From assembly GCA_947177325.1 (NCBI GenBank), contig CAMWUH010000136.1:1-6132 (forward strand): 6,132 bases of DNA. Reading direction: 5' to 3'. The notes below the pieces were generated by a model. The model ran no database searches and was not told the origin of the DNA. It saw only the letters and a list, made by a program, of their open reading frames with translations. This DNA comes from an uncultured Bacteroidales bacterium (GTDB lineage: Bacteria > Bacteroidota > Bacteroidia > Bacteroidales > Muribaculaceae). Position numbers and translations under genes: made by a program. This document shows, piece by piece, positions 1-5,918 of this stretch (the stretch's first letter is position 1; every line of letters begins with the position of its first letter).

Positions 1-20
1 TAATAAAACTCTACACTACC

Positions 21-491
21 ATGGCAATCACTTTCATGACCAAGGAAGGTTACAAAAAGAAAATGGAAGAAATCGCTTATCTGGAATCAGTTAAGCGTCC
101 CGAAATATCACGCGCAATCGCAGAAGCCCGCGACAAAGGCGACCTCTCGGAAAATGCCGAATACGACGCCGCCAAAGAGGCTCAGGGGATGCTCGAAATG
201 CAAATCGCCAAGCTCAAAGACCTCGTGGCCAACGCCCGCATAATCGACGAAAGCAAGCTCAACACCGACGAGGTGCAGATCATGAACCGCGTCAAAATCA
301 AAAATCTCGCCAACGGCATGACCGTTGAATACACCATCGTGGCCGACTCTGAAGCCAACATGAAAGAGAAGAAAATCGCATCATCCACCCCGGTGGCTCA
401 AGGCTTGCTCGGCCACAAAATCGGCGATGTGGTTGAAATCAAAGTGCCCTCGGGCCTGATGAAATTTGAAATAGTTGAAATCAACTTCTAA
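21..491 (+). CDS. greA: Transcription elongation factor GreA
   Basis: GreA enters the secondary channel of backtracked RNA polymerase and stimulates cleavage of the extruded RNA 3' end so that elongation can resume. The 156-residue product matches the family's usual length of about 155-160. Residues 1-76 form the Lys/Glu-rich antiparallel coiled coil. Its tip carries GDLSENAEY at residues 40-48, with the two acidic residues (D41, E44) that coordinate the catalytic Mg2+. Residues from about 82 onward are the FKBP-like C-terminal domain, with the family signature around residues 121-140 (SSTPVAQGLLG). The ATG at 21 is preceded by an AT-rich leader without Shine-Dalgarno, usual in Bacteroidota. 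Met6 is a possible alternative start, but the extra five residues fit normal GreA N-termini. It is the first gene of a close run with the HIT gene 16 bases downstream. Any promoter lies outside the window. Confidence 0.97.
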   Translation: MAITFMTKEGYKKKMEEIAYLESVKRPEISRAIAEARDKGDLSENAEYDAAKEAQGMLEMQIAKLKDLVANARIIDESKLNTDEVQIMNRVKIKNLANGMTVEYTIVADSEANMKEKKIASSTPVAQGLLGHKIGDVVEIKVPSGLMKFEIVEINF

Positions 492-507
492 TCAGCGCTT
501 CACGACA

Positions 508-906
508 ATGGCATCGATATTCACCCGCATAGTCAACGGCGAAATCCCGTCGTATAAAGTGGCCGAGGACGACCGCTTCTACGCTTTCCTCGACATCAAC
601 CCCGTGCAGCCGGGCCACACCCTCGTAATTCCCAAGCAGGAAGTCGACTACATCTTCGACCTCGACAACGACACCTACGCCGGCCTCACTCTCTTTGCCA
701 AGAAAGTGGCCGAAGCCATCAAGGCAGCTGTCACCTGCCGCAAAGTGGGCATGGCCGTTATAGGCCTGGAAGTGCCCCACGCCCACATCCACCTGGTGCC
801 GATGCAAGCCGAAAAAGATATGGACTTCGCCCGCCACGCAGAGCTCCCCGCTTCGGAAATGACGGCCATCGCCGAAGCCATCGCCGGCCAATTCGCCAAA
901 CTCTAA
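508..906 (+). CDS. HIT family protein (histidine triad nucleotide hydrolase/transferase)
   Basis: This is a cytoplasmic histidine-triad protein. The family hydrolyses nucleotide phosphoramidates or related adenylylated and dinucleoside substrates through a nucleotidyl-histidine intermediate; the exact substrate cannot be read from sequence. The 132 residues carry the signature HAHIHL at 91-96 (H91, H93, H95), followed by VPM. The N-terminal IFTRIVNGEIPSYKV and the segment FLDINPVQPGHTLVIPK at about 28-43 are typical of the HINT branch, including the substrate-loop Asn (N31). I chose the ATG at 508 because family members begin with this M-x-x-IF motif. The frame stays open back to an ATG at 475, but that would add 11 unrelated residues and overlap the end of greA. 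The gap to greA is 16 bases, so co-transcription is likely. A greA-HIT adjacency is familiar from other Bacteroidota, which I state from memory. Confidence 0.94.
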   Translation: MASIFTRIVNGEIPSYKVAEDDRFYAFLDINPVQPGHTLVIPKQEVDYIFDLDNDTYAGLTLFAKKVAEAIKAAVTCRKVGMAVIGLEVPHAHIHLVPMQAEKDMDFARHAELPASEMTAIAEAIAGQFAKL

Positions 907-939
907 CCGATTTCCCAATCAACCTCTTTTGAAATCAAA

Positions 940-2019
940 ATGCGCAAAATCATAATCGCAACCGCCATAGCCGCAACTGCCCTGACCGCCTGCAACTCGG
1001 GTGGAAAATGGAATGTAGAGGGCAAAGCTTCGACCGAGCTCGACGGCCGGGTGATATATCTGGCAACCCTCTCGGGCGACAGTTGGGTCAATATCGACTC
1101 GGCTACCGTGGCCAACGGCTCTTTCGCCTTCAAAGGTGACCGCTTCGACGCTCCGCAAATCATGCGCCTTACTCTCGACGACAACACCCTCTACCTGCCC
1201 GTTGACTCTACTGAAACCATCACTGTCGACGCCACAGGCCAATCCTTCGCCAACGACTCGCGCATCTCAGGCTCGCTCTCGGCCGACATGATGCAGCAAA
1301 TCAACGACATAGTCAATCAAGCGCTCGCCACTGACCCCGCCGCTCTCCGGTCAGAGGAGCTCAAGCGCGAAATCTCGCAGGTGCTCAGCCAAAACCTCGG
1401 CGGCATCGCTGCCTACTATGCCGTCAACAAAACCGTCGGCAACAAGCCGTTGTTTGACGCCTCCAATGCTTTTGACAAGCGCATAATCGGCGGCGTGGCC
1501 ACTCAATTCTCCACTCAGCATCCCGGCGACCCCCGCAGCCTCCAGCTTGAGCAGCTCGTGTTGAACAACCGTCGCTTGTTCAACTCCAACCCCCAAGTGA
1601 TTCAAGCCGAAGAAATTCCCTTCGTCGACATCACCCTGACCGACGTCAAAGGCAACAAACGCTCACTGAGCGAAGTGTGGGGAGCGGGCAAAACCGTTAT
1701 CCTCAACTTCACCTCGCTGACTGCCCCCGAATCTCCGGCTCTCAACGTGGCTCTCAACGAAGTTTATGAGCGATATGCAGGGCGCGGACTGGAAATCTAC
1801 CAGGTAGGCGTCGATGCCGACGAGTTCCGCTGGTCGTCAGCAGCCAAGTCGCTCCCGTGGGTCAGCGTACACTGTGACCCCGCAGTCGACGGCTCGCCGC
1901 TGATCAACTACAACGTCGCAGGCTTGCCCACCACATTCGTCATTGCCCGCGACGGCAACCGCATGGAGCGCGTGGCCGACATCAGCGAGCTCAATTCGGT
2001 AGTAGCCTCAATCATTTAG
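940..2019 (+). CDS. DUF4369/thioredoxin-like lipoprotein lacking the CxxC motif
   Basis: The product is 359 residues. It starts with a lipoprotein signal peptide (MRK, then a hydrophobic stretch) ending in lipobox LTAC, so C18 should be lipidated and the protein tethered in the envelope, probably facing the periplasm. Residues about 24-105 resemble the DUF4369 beta domain common at the N-terminus of Bacteroidota TlpA-like proteins (WNVEGKA, then VIYLATLSG, then VNIDSATVANGSFAFKG). A mostly helical linker spans 112-215. Residues 225-359 form a thioredoxin/AhpC-TSA fold, with strand ILNF at 254-257 and the cis-proline loop GLPTTFVI at 328-335 (P330). Where active thioredoxins have WCxxC this protein has TAPES (261-265), so both redox cysteines are missing; its only cysteines are C18 and C312. 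A disulfide reductase role is therefore unlikely, and a binding or structural role is an inference. It sits 33 bases after the HIT gene and 14 bases before the glycosyltransferase gene. Confidence 0.88.
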   Translation: MRKIIIATAIAATALTACNSGGKWNVEGKASTELDGRVIYLATLSGDSWVNIDSATVANGSFAFKGDRFDAPQIMRLTLDDNTLYLPVDSTETITVDATGQSFANDSRISGSLSADMMQQINDIVNQALATDPAALRSEELKREISQVLSQNLGGIAAYYAVNKTVGNKPLFDASNAFDKRIIGGVATQFSTQHPGDPRSLQLEQLVLNNRRLFNSNPQVIQAEEIPFVDITLTDVKGNKRSLSEVWGAGKTVILNFTSLTAPESPALNVALNEVYERYAGRGLEIYQVGVDADEFRWSSAAKSLPWVSVHCDPAVDGSPLINYNVAGLPTTFVIARDGNRMERVADISELNSVVASII

Positions 2020-2033
2020 CGCAGGCTCTCGCT

Positions 2034-2966
2034 ATGGCAGCCACTCTATCAATCGTTGTGCCGGCATGGAACCGTGAGGCCTCGCTCCGGGCCACGCTCG
2101 AATCCATAGCCACAGCTGCCGCCGATGTGGCCTCCCGCATCAATCTCATCATCGTTGACAACAACTCAACCGACCGTACTCGCGCCGTTGCAGAGCAATT
2201 CTGCAGCGGTGCGCCCTTTTATTGCCGGGTGGTCGACTGCTCCACCCCGGGGGCTGCGGCAGCCCGCAACCGCGGCTTCAGCGAGGTAACAACGCCGTGG
2301 GTGATGTTTTTCGACTCCGACGACCTGATGAGCCGGCAGCTGCTCCGGCAGGTGCTCGCCACCATCGACTCCCATCCGGGGCTCGACATAATCACTTGGG
2401 ACATCAGCTGCCAACAAGCCGACGGAAGTCGCCGCCGACGCCGCGGGCTCCGCTCTCTATCGATGCGCCACCACCTCATTTTCAGCAACATCGCCACTCA
2501 ACGCTTCGCCGCCAAGTCAGCTCTTATCGAAGCCGCAGGCCTATGGAACGCCGATTGCCCCGCATGGAACGACTTTGAACTCGGCTCACGTCTGCTGCTC
2601 CATGCCCGCCGGCTGCGCCACCTCAATATCATAGGCGCAACCACCTTCCTAAGCCCCAACTCGCTGACCGAAGCCTCCTTCTCCCGTTGCCCCGCCAAGT
2701 GGGAAACCTCGCTCCGAGCCATTGAACGCACCCTCAACGATGCCGGGCTCGACACAACCCCGGTCAACGCCCGCCGTGCCATTCTCGCAGGCCGCTACCG
2801 CCGTGAGGGCAACCTCGTCGAAGCCCGCCGATTGCTCTCGCAAGCGCTCTCGCCCGGCAAGGCAAAGCGACGGCTGCAGCTGCTCTATCATTGGACCGCG
2901 CGCTTCGGCCGCCCGACAGCCATAATCGCCAACCTGCTTTTTCCGTCGGGCTCTTGCAAATGTTAA
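2034..2966 (+). CDS. Family 2 glycosyltransferase (GT-A fold)
   Basis: This 310-residue protein looks like an inverting GT2 enzyme that transfers a sugar from a nucleotide-sugar donor, probably to a surface glycan or lipid-linked acceptor. Donor and acceptor cannot be predicted. The N-terminus LSIVVPAWNRE (5-15) is the first strand of the GT-A fold. LIIVDNNSTDRT (38-49) contributes nucleotide binding, and GAAAARNRG (73-81) is the usual helix before the DxD strand. FFDSDD (92-97) is the metal-binding DxD motif. WNDFELGSR (178-186) is in the position of the ED/catalytic-base motif. Residues 240-300 are Arg/Ala-rich and helical, with no obvious membrane segment, so the enzyme is probably soluble or peripherally associated. 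The ATG at 2034 lies 14 bases after the lipoprotein stop, which suggests the same transcript. It is not inside a recognisable polysaccharide cluster here. An Arg5 run occurs at 133-137. Confidence 0.92.
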   Translation: MAATLSIVVPAWNREASLRATLESIATAAADVASRINLIIVDNNSTDRTRAVAEQFCSGAPFYCRVVDCSTPGAAAARNRGFSEVTTPWVMFFDSDDLMSRQLLRQVLATIDSHPGLDIITWDISCQQADGSRRRRRGLRSLSMRHHLIFSNIATQRFAAKSALIEAAGLWNADCPAWNDFELGSRLLLHARRLRHLNIIGATTFLSPNSLTEASFSRCPAKWETSLRAIERTLNDAGLDTTPVNARRAILAGRYRREGNLVEARRLLSQALSPGKAKRRLQLLYHWTARFGRPTAIIANLLFPSGSCKC

Positions 2967-2984
2967 CCGAAAACACTAAATTTG
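2954..2984 (+). promoter_or_regulatory. Predicted Bacteroidota sigma-ABfr-type promoter for the GYF_2 gene pair
   Basis: A perfect TAnnTTTG -7 element (TAAATTTG, 2977-2984) lies 20 bases downstream of a TTG (2954-2956) that fits the -33 element. The -33 part overlaps the end of the glycosyltransferase gene. Transcription should start around 2988-2992, leaving a leader of about 20 bases before the ATG at 3013. Both elements and the spacing match the established consensus for primary-sigma promoters in Bacteroides. That the promoter is used here is inference. No terminator is visible between the upstream run and this promoter, so some read-through from the glycosyltransferase gene is possible. 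Confidence 0.72.
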
Positions 2985-3012
2985 CCCTCAATCCACTAAC
3001 ATCCAATCCCAA

Positions 3013-3528
3013 ATGGAATATTTCGCAATAATCAACCACGAGCAAGTAGGCCCGATTACCAAAACCGAACTTCGCCATCTCGACGTCTACCCCGAAACCA
3101 TGATGTGGCGCGAAGGACTCGACGACTGGAAACCCGCTTCCGAGCTACCCGAGCTTGCCGATCTATTTCAAGAGCCTTCTGCCGAGATTTCACCTGCCAA
3201 CGGCTACACCATAACCCCTGCCGCAGAAGGCTACCGCAATATGGTGCCCCGCTCAATCACAGCCCTGATTGCCTGCACGGTATTGGTAAGCATTTTTGGC
3301 TCATGGCCCGCTATCTTCGCGCTTATCAACGCCATTAAAGCCCACAAGGCCTTCAACGCAGGCGACTATGAGCAAGCCATCGCTCGCTCGCGCAAAGCGG
3401 CTATGTTCGTTACGGCAGCGTGGATTCTCACCGCCATCATATCAATAGCCGTTATTCTATTCTTCGTTCTTTGCCCTGGCGAGGCCGTTGAAATCTTGGA
3501 TTCTCTCGCCCGTCCATATAAACTCTAA
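3013..3528 (+). CDS. GYF_2 (DUF4339) plus CD225/dispanin-like membrane protein
   Basis: The 171-residue product has two recognisable parts. Residues 1-52 match the GYF_2/DUF4339 fold: a YFAIINHEQVGP strand-turn, then PETMMWREGLDDWKPASELPEL with the characteristic W-x-x-G...DW-x-x-A. After a short linker (53-77), residues 78-155 resemble the CD225/dispanin family. They hold a first hydrophobic segment (about 82-108), the loop KAHKAFNAGDYEQAIARSRKA (110-129) with the typical GDY-x-x-A-x-x-x-S pattern, and a second membrane helix (about 130-154). GYF_2 domains are thought to bind peptides and CD225 regions to insert in membranes. The function of such bacterial fusions is not established. The GYF_2 domain is probably cytoplasmic because there is no signal peptide. 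A dedicated promoter lies just upstream, and the next gene, also GYF_2, begins 6 bases after the stop, so the two are probably co-translated partners. Confidence 0.85.
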   Translation: MEYFAIINHEQVGPITKTELRHLDVYPETMMWREGLDDWKPASELPELADLFQEPSAEISPANGYTITPAAEGYRNMVPRSITALIACTVLVSIFGSWPAIFALINAIKAHKAFNAGDYEQAIARSRKAAMFVTAAWILTAIISIAVILFFVLCPGEAVEILDSLARPYKL

Positions 3529-3534
3529 GTAGCC

Positions 3535-4014
3535 GTGTATTATCTGATTATCCAAGGTAAGCAAGTTGGGCCTATAGCTCCCGAAGACCTTTCGTTGTAT
3601 CGCATCGAGCCTGACACACTCGTGTGGCACGACGGGCCTAACGCTTTGGCTGATTGGGTCCCGGCAAAGTCGCTCCCCTATTTGGGCTATCTCTTTGAGC
3701 AGGCACCCACTCCTTCGCCTGTCCCTCAACTTCCTCCACGCCCCAAAGGGGATGATTACTTCGACGACGAAGTCGACGACAACTACACCCTCGACGAAGA
3801 TGATGACGACCTCTTTGACGATGAGGAGGATGACGGCGACGGCCTTACCTATAGCCATCCCGACTACGCGGGCGGCAGCTATCCCACCCCAAATGTCACC
3901 AACTCCCCTGCCCCGGCAAATCAGGGCTCAAGCGCGTCGGGTTGCGGCAACGCGATTGCAGTCTTTGTCTGGATTATCATCATTGCCTTTGCTCTCGTCT
4001 GTATATTCACTTAA
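3535..4014 (+). CDS. GYF_2 (DUF4339) protein with acidic linker and C-terminal membrane anchor
   Basis: This 159-residue protein starts at a GTG. There is no in-frame ATG in the N-terminal half, and the GTG gives an N-terminus (YYLIIQGKQVGPI) aligning with that of the neighbour (YFAIINHEQVGPI). Residues 1-54 form the GYF_2 domain, with DTLVWHDGPNALADWVPAKSLPYL at 27-50; the loop before DW is two residues longer than in the partner. A proline-rich stretch follows (58-70). Then comes an extremely acidic tract at 73-102, in which 20 of 30 residues are Asp or Glu, and a Ser/Pro/Gly/Asn linker (110-138). One hydrophobic helix (about 139-158) ends at the C-terminus. With no signal peptide, this suggests a tail-anchored protein with its GYF_2 domain in the cytoplasm. 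The 6-base spacing to the upstream gene argues for coupled translation. Role unknown; it may assemble with its neighbour on a shared proline-rich ligand (inference). Confidence 0.82.
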   Translation: MYYLIIQGKQVGPIAPEDLSLYRIEPDTLVWHDGPNALADWVPAKSLPYLGYLFEQAPTPSPVPQLPPRPKGDDYFDDEVDDNYTLDEDDDDLFDDEEDDGDGLTYSHPDYAGGSYPTPNVTNSPAPANQGSSASGCGNAIAVFVWIIIIAFALVCIFT

Positions 4015-4051
4015 ACGGATGTGGCTTGCCACGGCCATACAAACGAATAAA

Positions 4052-4104
4052 TGCAGCACTTGTAGCACCCGGTGAAGCAGTGTAGCACTTGTAGCACTTG
4101 TAGC
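4052..4104. repeat. Intergenic cluster of TGTAGCA-type blocks
   Basis: The 126-base gap between the second GYF_2 gene and the nucleotidase gene contains five short blocks of one family: TGCAGCAC (4052), TTGTAGCAC (4060), GTGTAGCAC (4080), TTGTAGCAC (4089) and a last partial TTGTAGC (4098-4104). An 11-base interruption falls after the second block. Positions 4076-4096 are identical over 21 bases to 5952-5972 and to 6055-6075 in the large array at the window end. The cluster ends about 36 bases before the nucleotidase ATG, so it would probably fall near or within that gene's 5' region. I see no TAnnTTTG promoter in this gap. Confidence 0.85.
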
Positions 4105-4140
4105 CCTGCCACGACCGCATAACAAACAAAACAAATTATC

Positions 4141-5631
4141 ATGAAAAAGCATATCGCATTAGTTATCATAGCGTTGGCGACATTGGCCACAGGTTTTACG
4201 GCCAAAGCTGACCGTTTGGTTATTCTTCACACCAACGACACCCACTCCCAAATCGACCCGATGGACAACGGATTGGGAGGCGTGCTGCGCCGAAAAGTGC
4301 TCATCGACAGTGTACGCGCTGCCGAGCCCAACGTTATGCTCATCGACGCAGGCGATGCCGTGCAGGGCACTCTGTTTTTCAACCTCTACAAAGGTGAAGT
4401 GGAGCATCGCGTCATGAACCATCTTGGCTACGACCTCGCCATTTTGGGCAATCACGATTTCGACAACGGCGTTGACCTTCTGGCCGACAACCTCAGCCAC
4501 GACTCAATCACGTGGATTACGACCAACTACGACCTCGCGGCATCTCCTTTAGCCCCACGCTTCGTGCCCTACGCACTCAAACAATTCGGCGACCGCACGA
4601 TTGCCTTCATCGGCATCAATCTGCAGCCCAAAGGGATGATTTCGGAGGGTAACTACGATGGCGTGGAGTTTCTCGACATTCTCAAAGCCGCCAACTCCAC
4701 CGCCTGGCACCTCAAACACAACGAGAAAGTAGATATGGTCATTGCCATTACCCATATCGGCTACGACGGTCAGCCCGCTCCCCACGACATCGACCTGGCC
4801 GCCAACTCTGAAGATATCGACATCATCATAGGCGGTCATACCCACACCACTCTCGTCGACGGCCACGACCTCACCCGCATCCCCAACTCGGCAGGAAAGC
4901 GCGTGCTGGTGACGCAGACCGGCTCTCGCGGAGTCAACCTCGGCGAAATCACCATCGACCTCGATAATCTCTCGGCCACTTCAAGGCTTATACCTGTTGA
5001 CAGCCGACTCGACACCACTGCTCCCGACCCGACTCTTGTAAGCCTCATCGAGCCTTACCGCCAAGGCATTGACTCGATTATGAACGTGAAAATCGCCCGC
5101 TCCGACGTTGAACTCAATGAACCCCGATTGCTCAACCTGTTCAGCGACATAGTGCTTGAGCGCGGCCGGCAATTGGCCGATAACGTTGACCTCGCCCTGC
5201 TCAATAAGGGAGGGATTCGCCGCACACTCCCCAAAGGCAACATAACCGAGGGGATGATTATGACAACGCTCCCGTTCAACAACCGCGTGACAGTGCTCGA
5301 CGTCAGCGGAGCCGACCTGCTCGAAGCGCTCAACATAATGGCCGCTCGCGACGACCAGGGGATTGCCGGCAACGTTAAAGTCATAACCGAAGGCTCTCCG
5401 GCCCATGTGGCAGAACTGACCATCAACGGCGAGCCGGTTATTCCCGAGAAAATTTATCGCGTTGCCACTATCGATTATCTCGCCAACGGCGGCGATTACA
5501 TGGTGCCGCTGACTCGCGCCCCCGTTATTGCCACCAGCCCCAATGTGGTTTATGCCGATGTTATCGATTATATGCGCTCCCTCGGCAAAAAGAAGCTAAA
5601 TCCCTCATCAACACCACGTTTCACTGACTAA
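4141..5631 (+). CDS. Exported bifunctional metallophosphatase/5'-nucleotidase (UshA-like)
   Basis: This 496-residue enzyme should act in the periplasm, removing phosphate from nucleotides or hydrolysing related sugar nucleotides as UshA does. The substrate range is not readable. Residues 1-23 form a Sec signal peptide (MKKH, hydrophobic core, FTAKA), with cleavage likely before D24. The calcineurin-like metallophosphatase domain (about 25-285) has all its metal motifs: NDTH (D33, H35), IDAGDAVQG (D72), LGNHDFDNG (N104, H105), THIG (H205) and GGHTH (H233, H235). The C-terminal 5'-nucleotidase domain (about 312-475) has NKGGIR (355-360), LPFNN (377-381) and YLANGGDYM (446-454), the substrate-binding elements. 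Both domains are intact in one chain, with length normal for the family. There is no lipobox or C-terminal anchor, so a soluble enzyme is expected. The leader is AT-rich without Shine-Dalgarno. The repeat cluster lies directly upstream. Confidence 0.93.
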   Translation: MKKHIALVIIALATLATGFTAKADRLVILHTNDTHSQIDPMDNGLGGVLRRKVLIDSVRAAEPNVMLIDAGDAVQGTLFFNLYKGEVEHRVMNHLGYDLAILGNHDFDNGVDLLADNLSHDSITWITTNYDLAASPLAPRFVPYALKQFGDRTIAFIGINLQPKGMISEGNYDGVEFLDILKAANSTAWHLKHNEKVDMVIAITHIGYDGQPAPHDIDLAANSEDIDIIIGGHTHTTLVDGHDLTRIPNSAGKRVLVTQTGSRGVNLGEITIDLDNLSATSRLIPVDSRLDTTAPDPTLVSLIEPYRQGIDSIMNVKIARSDVELNEPRLLNLFSDIVLERGRQLADNVDLALLNKGGIRRTLPKGNITEGMIMTTLPFNNRVTVLDVSGADLLEALNIMAARDDQGIAGNVKVITEGSPAHVAELTINGEPVIPEKIYRVATIDYLANGGDYMVPLTRAPVIATSPNVVYADVIDYMRSLGKKKLNPSSTPRFTD

Positions 5632-5657
5632 TTTCAGCCAACGATTCAATCGGACAT

Positions 5658-5713
5658 CTCTCAGGGAGCTATTCCCGATAGAGTTCGCCGCATTTTTTCA
5701 CGAAAAAAACGGC
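5658..5713 (+). other. Two possible hairpins downstream of the nucleotidase gene
   Basis: In the 144-base gap between the nucleotidase stop and the tRNA, two inverted repeats are visible. The first pairs CTCT (5658-5661) with AGAG (5680-5683) and GGGA (5664-5667) with TCCC (5673-5676), with a small internal loop. The second pairs GCCG (5687-5690) with CGGC (5710-5713) and six T (5693-5698) with six A (5703-5708) around loop CACG. Either could help end the nucleotidase transcript. Neither is followed at once by a clean T-run in the + direction, so this is only a candidate terminator region. Confidence 0.35.
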
Positions 5714-5719
5714 AAATAA

Positions 5720-5751
5720 TTTTATCTTTTCAAAATAATTGCTTACCTTTG
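5720..5751 (+). promoter_or_regulatory. Predicted promoter of the tRNA-Arg gene
   Basis: TACCTTTG at 5744-5751 is an exact match to the Bacteroidota -7 consensus TAnnTTTG. A TTTT at 5720-5723, exactly 20 bases upstream, fits a slightly degenerate -33 element (consensus TTTG). The surrounding 40 bases are strongly AT-rich. Transcription would start near 5756-5759, giving a precursor leader of about 17-20 bases that RNase P would remove. Confidence 0.75.
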
Positions 5752-5775
5752 CAATCGCAAAACGAAAGCAACCTT

Positions 5776-5849
5776 GGCTCCTTAGCTCAACTGAATAGAG
5801 CATCTGACTACGGATCAGAAGGTTACAGGTTTGAATCCTGTAGGAGTCA
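5776..5849 (+). tRNA. tRNA-Arg, anticodon ACG
   Basis: A full cloverleaf can be drawn. The acceptor stem is 5776-5782 with 5842-5848, all paired, with one G-U at the second pair. The D stem is GCTC/GAGC (5785-5788, 5798-5801) with a 9-base loop. The anticodon stem is TCTGA/TCAGA (5803-5807, 5815-5819) with loop CTACGGA, so the anticodon at 5810-5812 is ACG. The variable loop is 5 bases. The T stem is ACAGG/CCTGT (5825-5829, 5837-5841) with loop TTTGAAT. The discriminator base is A5849. The CCA end is not encoded and must be added. The first anticodon base should be deaminated to inosine so that the tRNA reads CGU, CGC and CGA, as known for bacterial tRNA-Arg(ACG) and TadA. It has its own promoter and terminator. 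Confidence 0.97.
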
Positions 5850-5864
5850 CTTACCATGATTCCC

Positions 5865-5896
5865 GAGGCGTCGCCACCAAGCGTCGCCTCTTTTTT
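5865..5896 (+). terminator. Intrinsic terminator of the tRNA-Arg gene
   Basis: GAGGCG (5865-5870) pairs with CGCCTC (5885-5890). After one T-T mismatch (5871/5884) two more C-G pairs form (5872-5873 with 5882-5883) around the 8-base loop CCACCAAG. Six T residues (5891-5896) follow at once. It lies 16 bases after the tRNA 3' end, with no gene between. Confidence 0.87.
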
Positions 5897-5918
5897 ATTG
5901 CCATCGGCGACACGCCCA

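Noticed and set aside
475..507. Upstream ATG extending the HIT protein by 11 residues
   Set aside because: The extension overlaps the greA coding end and adds residues absent from HIT proteins. The ATG at 508 gives the standard N-terminus.
481..918. Long reverse-strand frame opposite the HIT gene
   Set aside because: It is the shadow of a well-supported HIT gene. It has low-complexity Val/Gly/Asp composition and no motif.
2222..2578. Alternative + strand frame of 118 codons inside the glycosyltransferase gene
   Set aside because: It is wholly inside a gene with intact GT2 motifs in the other frame. Its Pro/Arg/Ser-rich composition is typical of a shifted GC-rich frame.
4021..4032. Small inverted repeat GTGGCTTGCCAC after the second GYF_2 gene as a terminator
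   Set aside because: The stem is only 4-5 bases with a very small loop and no T-run follows, so it cannot be supported as an intrinsic terminator.
3928..4205. Two overlapping reverse-strand frames across the gap before the nucleotidase gene
   Set aside because: They overlap the ends of two confident + strand genes and read through the repeat blocks. No family resemblance.
5776..5849. tRNA-Arg as an integration (att) site
   Set aside because: No integrase gene and no duplicated tRNA 3' segment are visible in the window; the downstream DNA is a terminator and then the repeat array.
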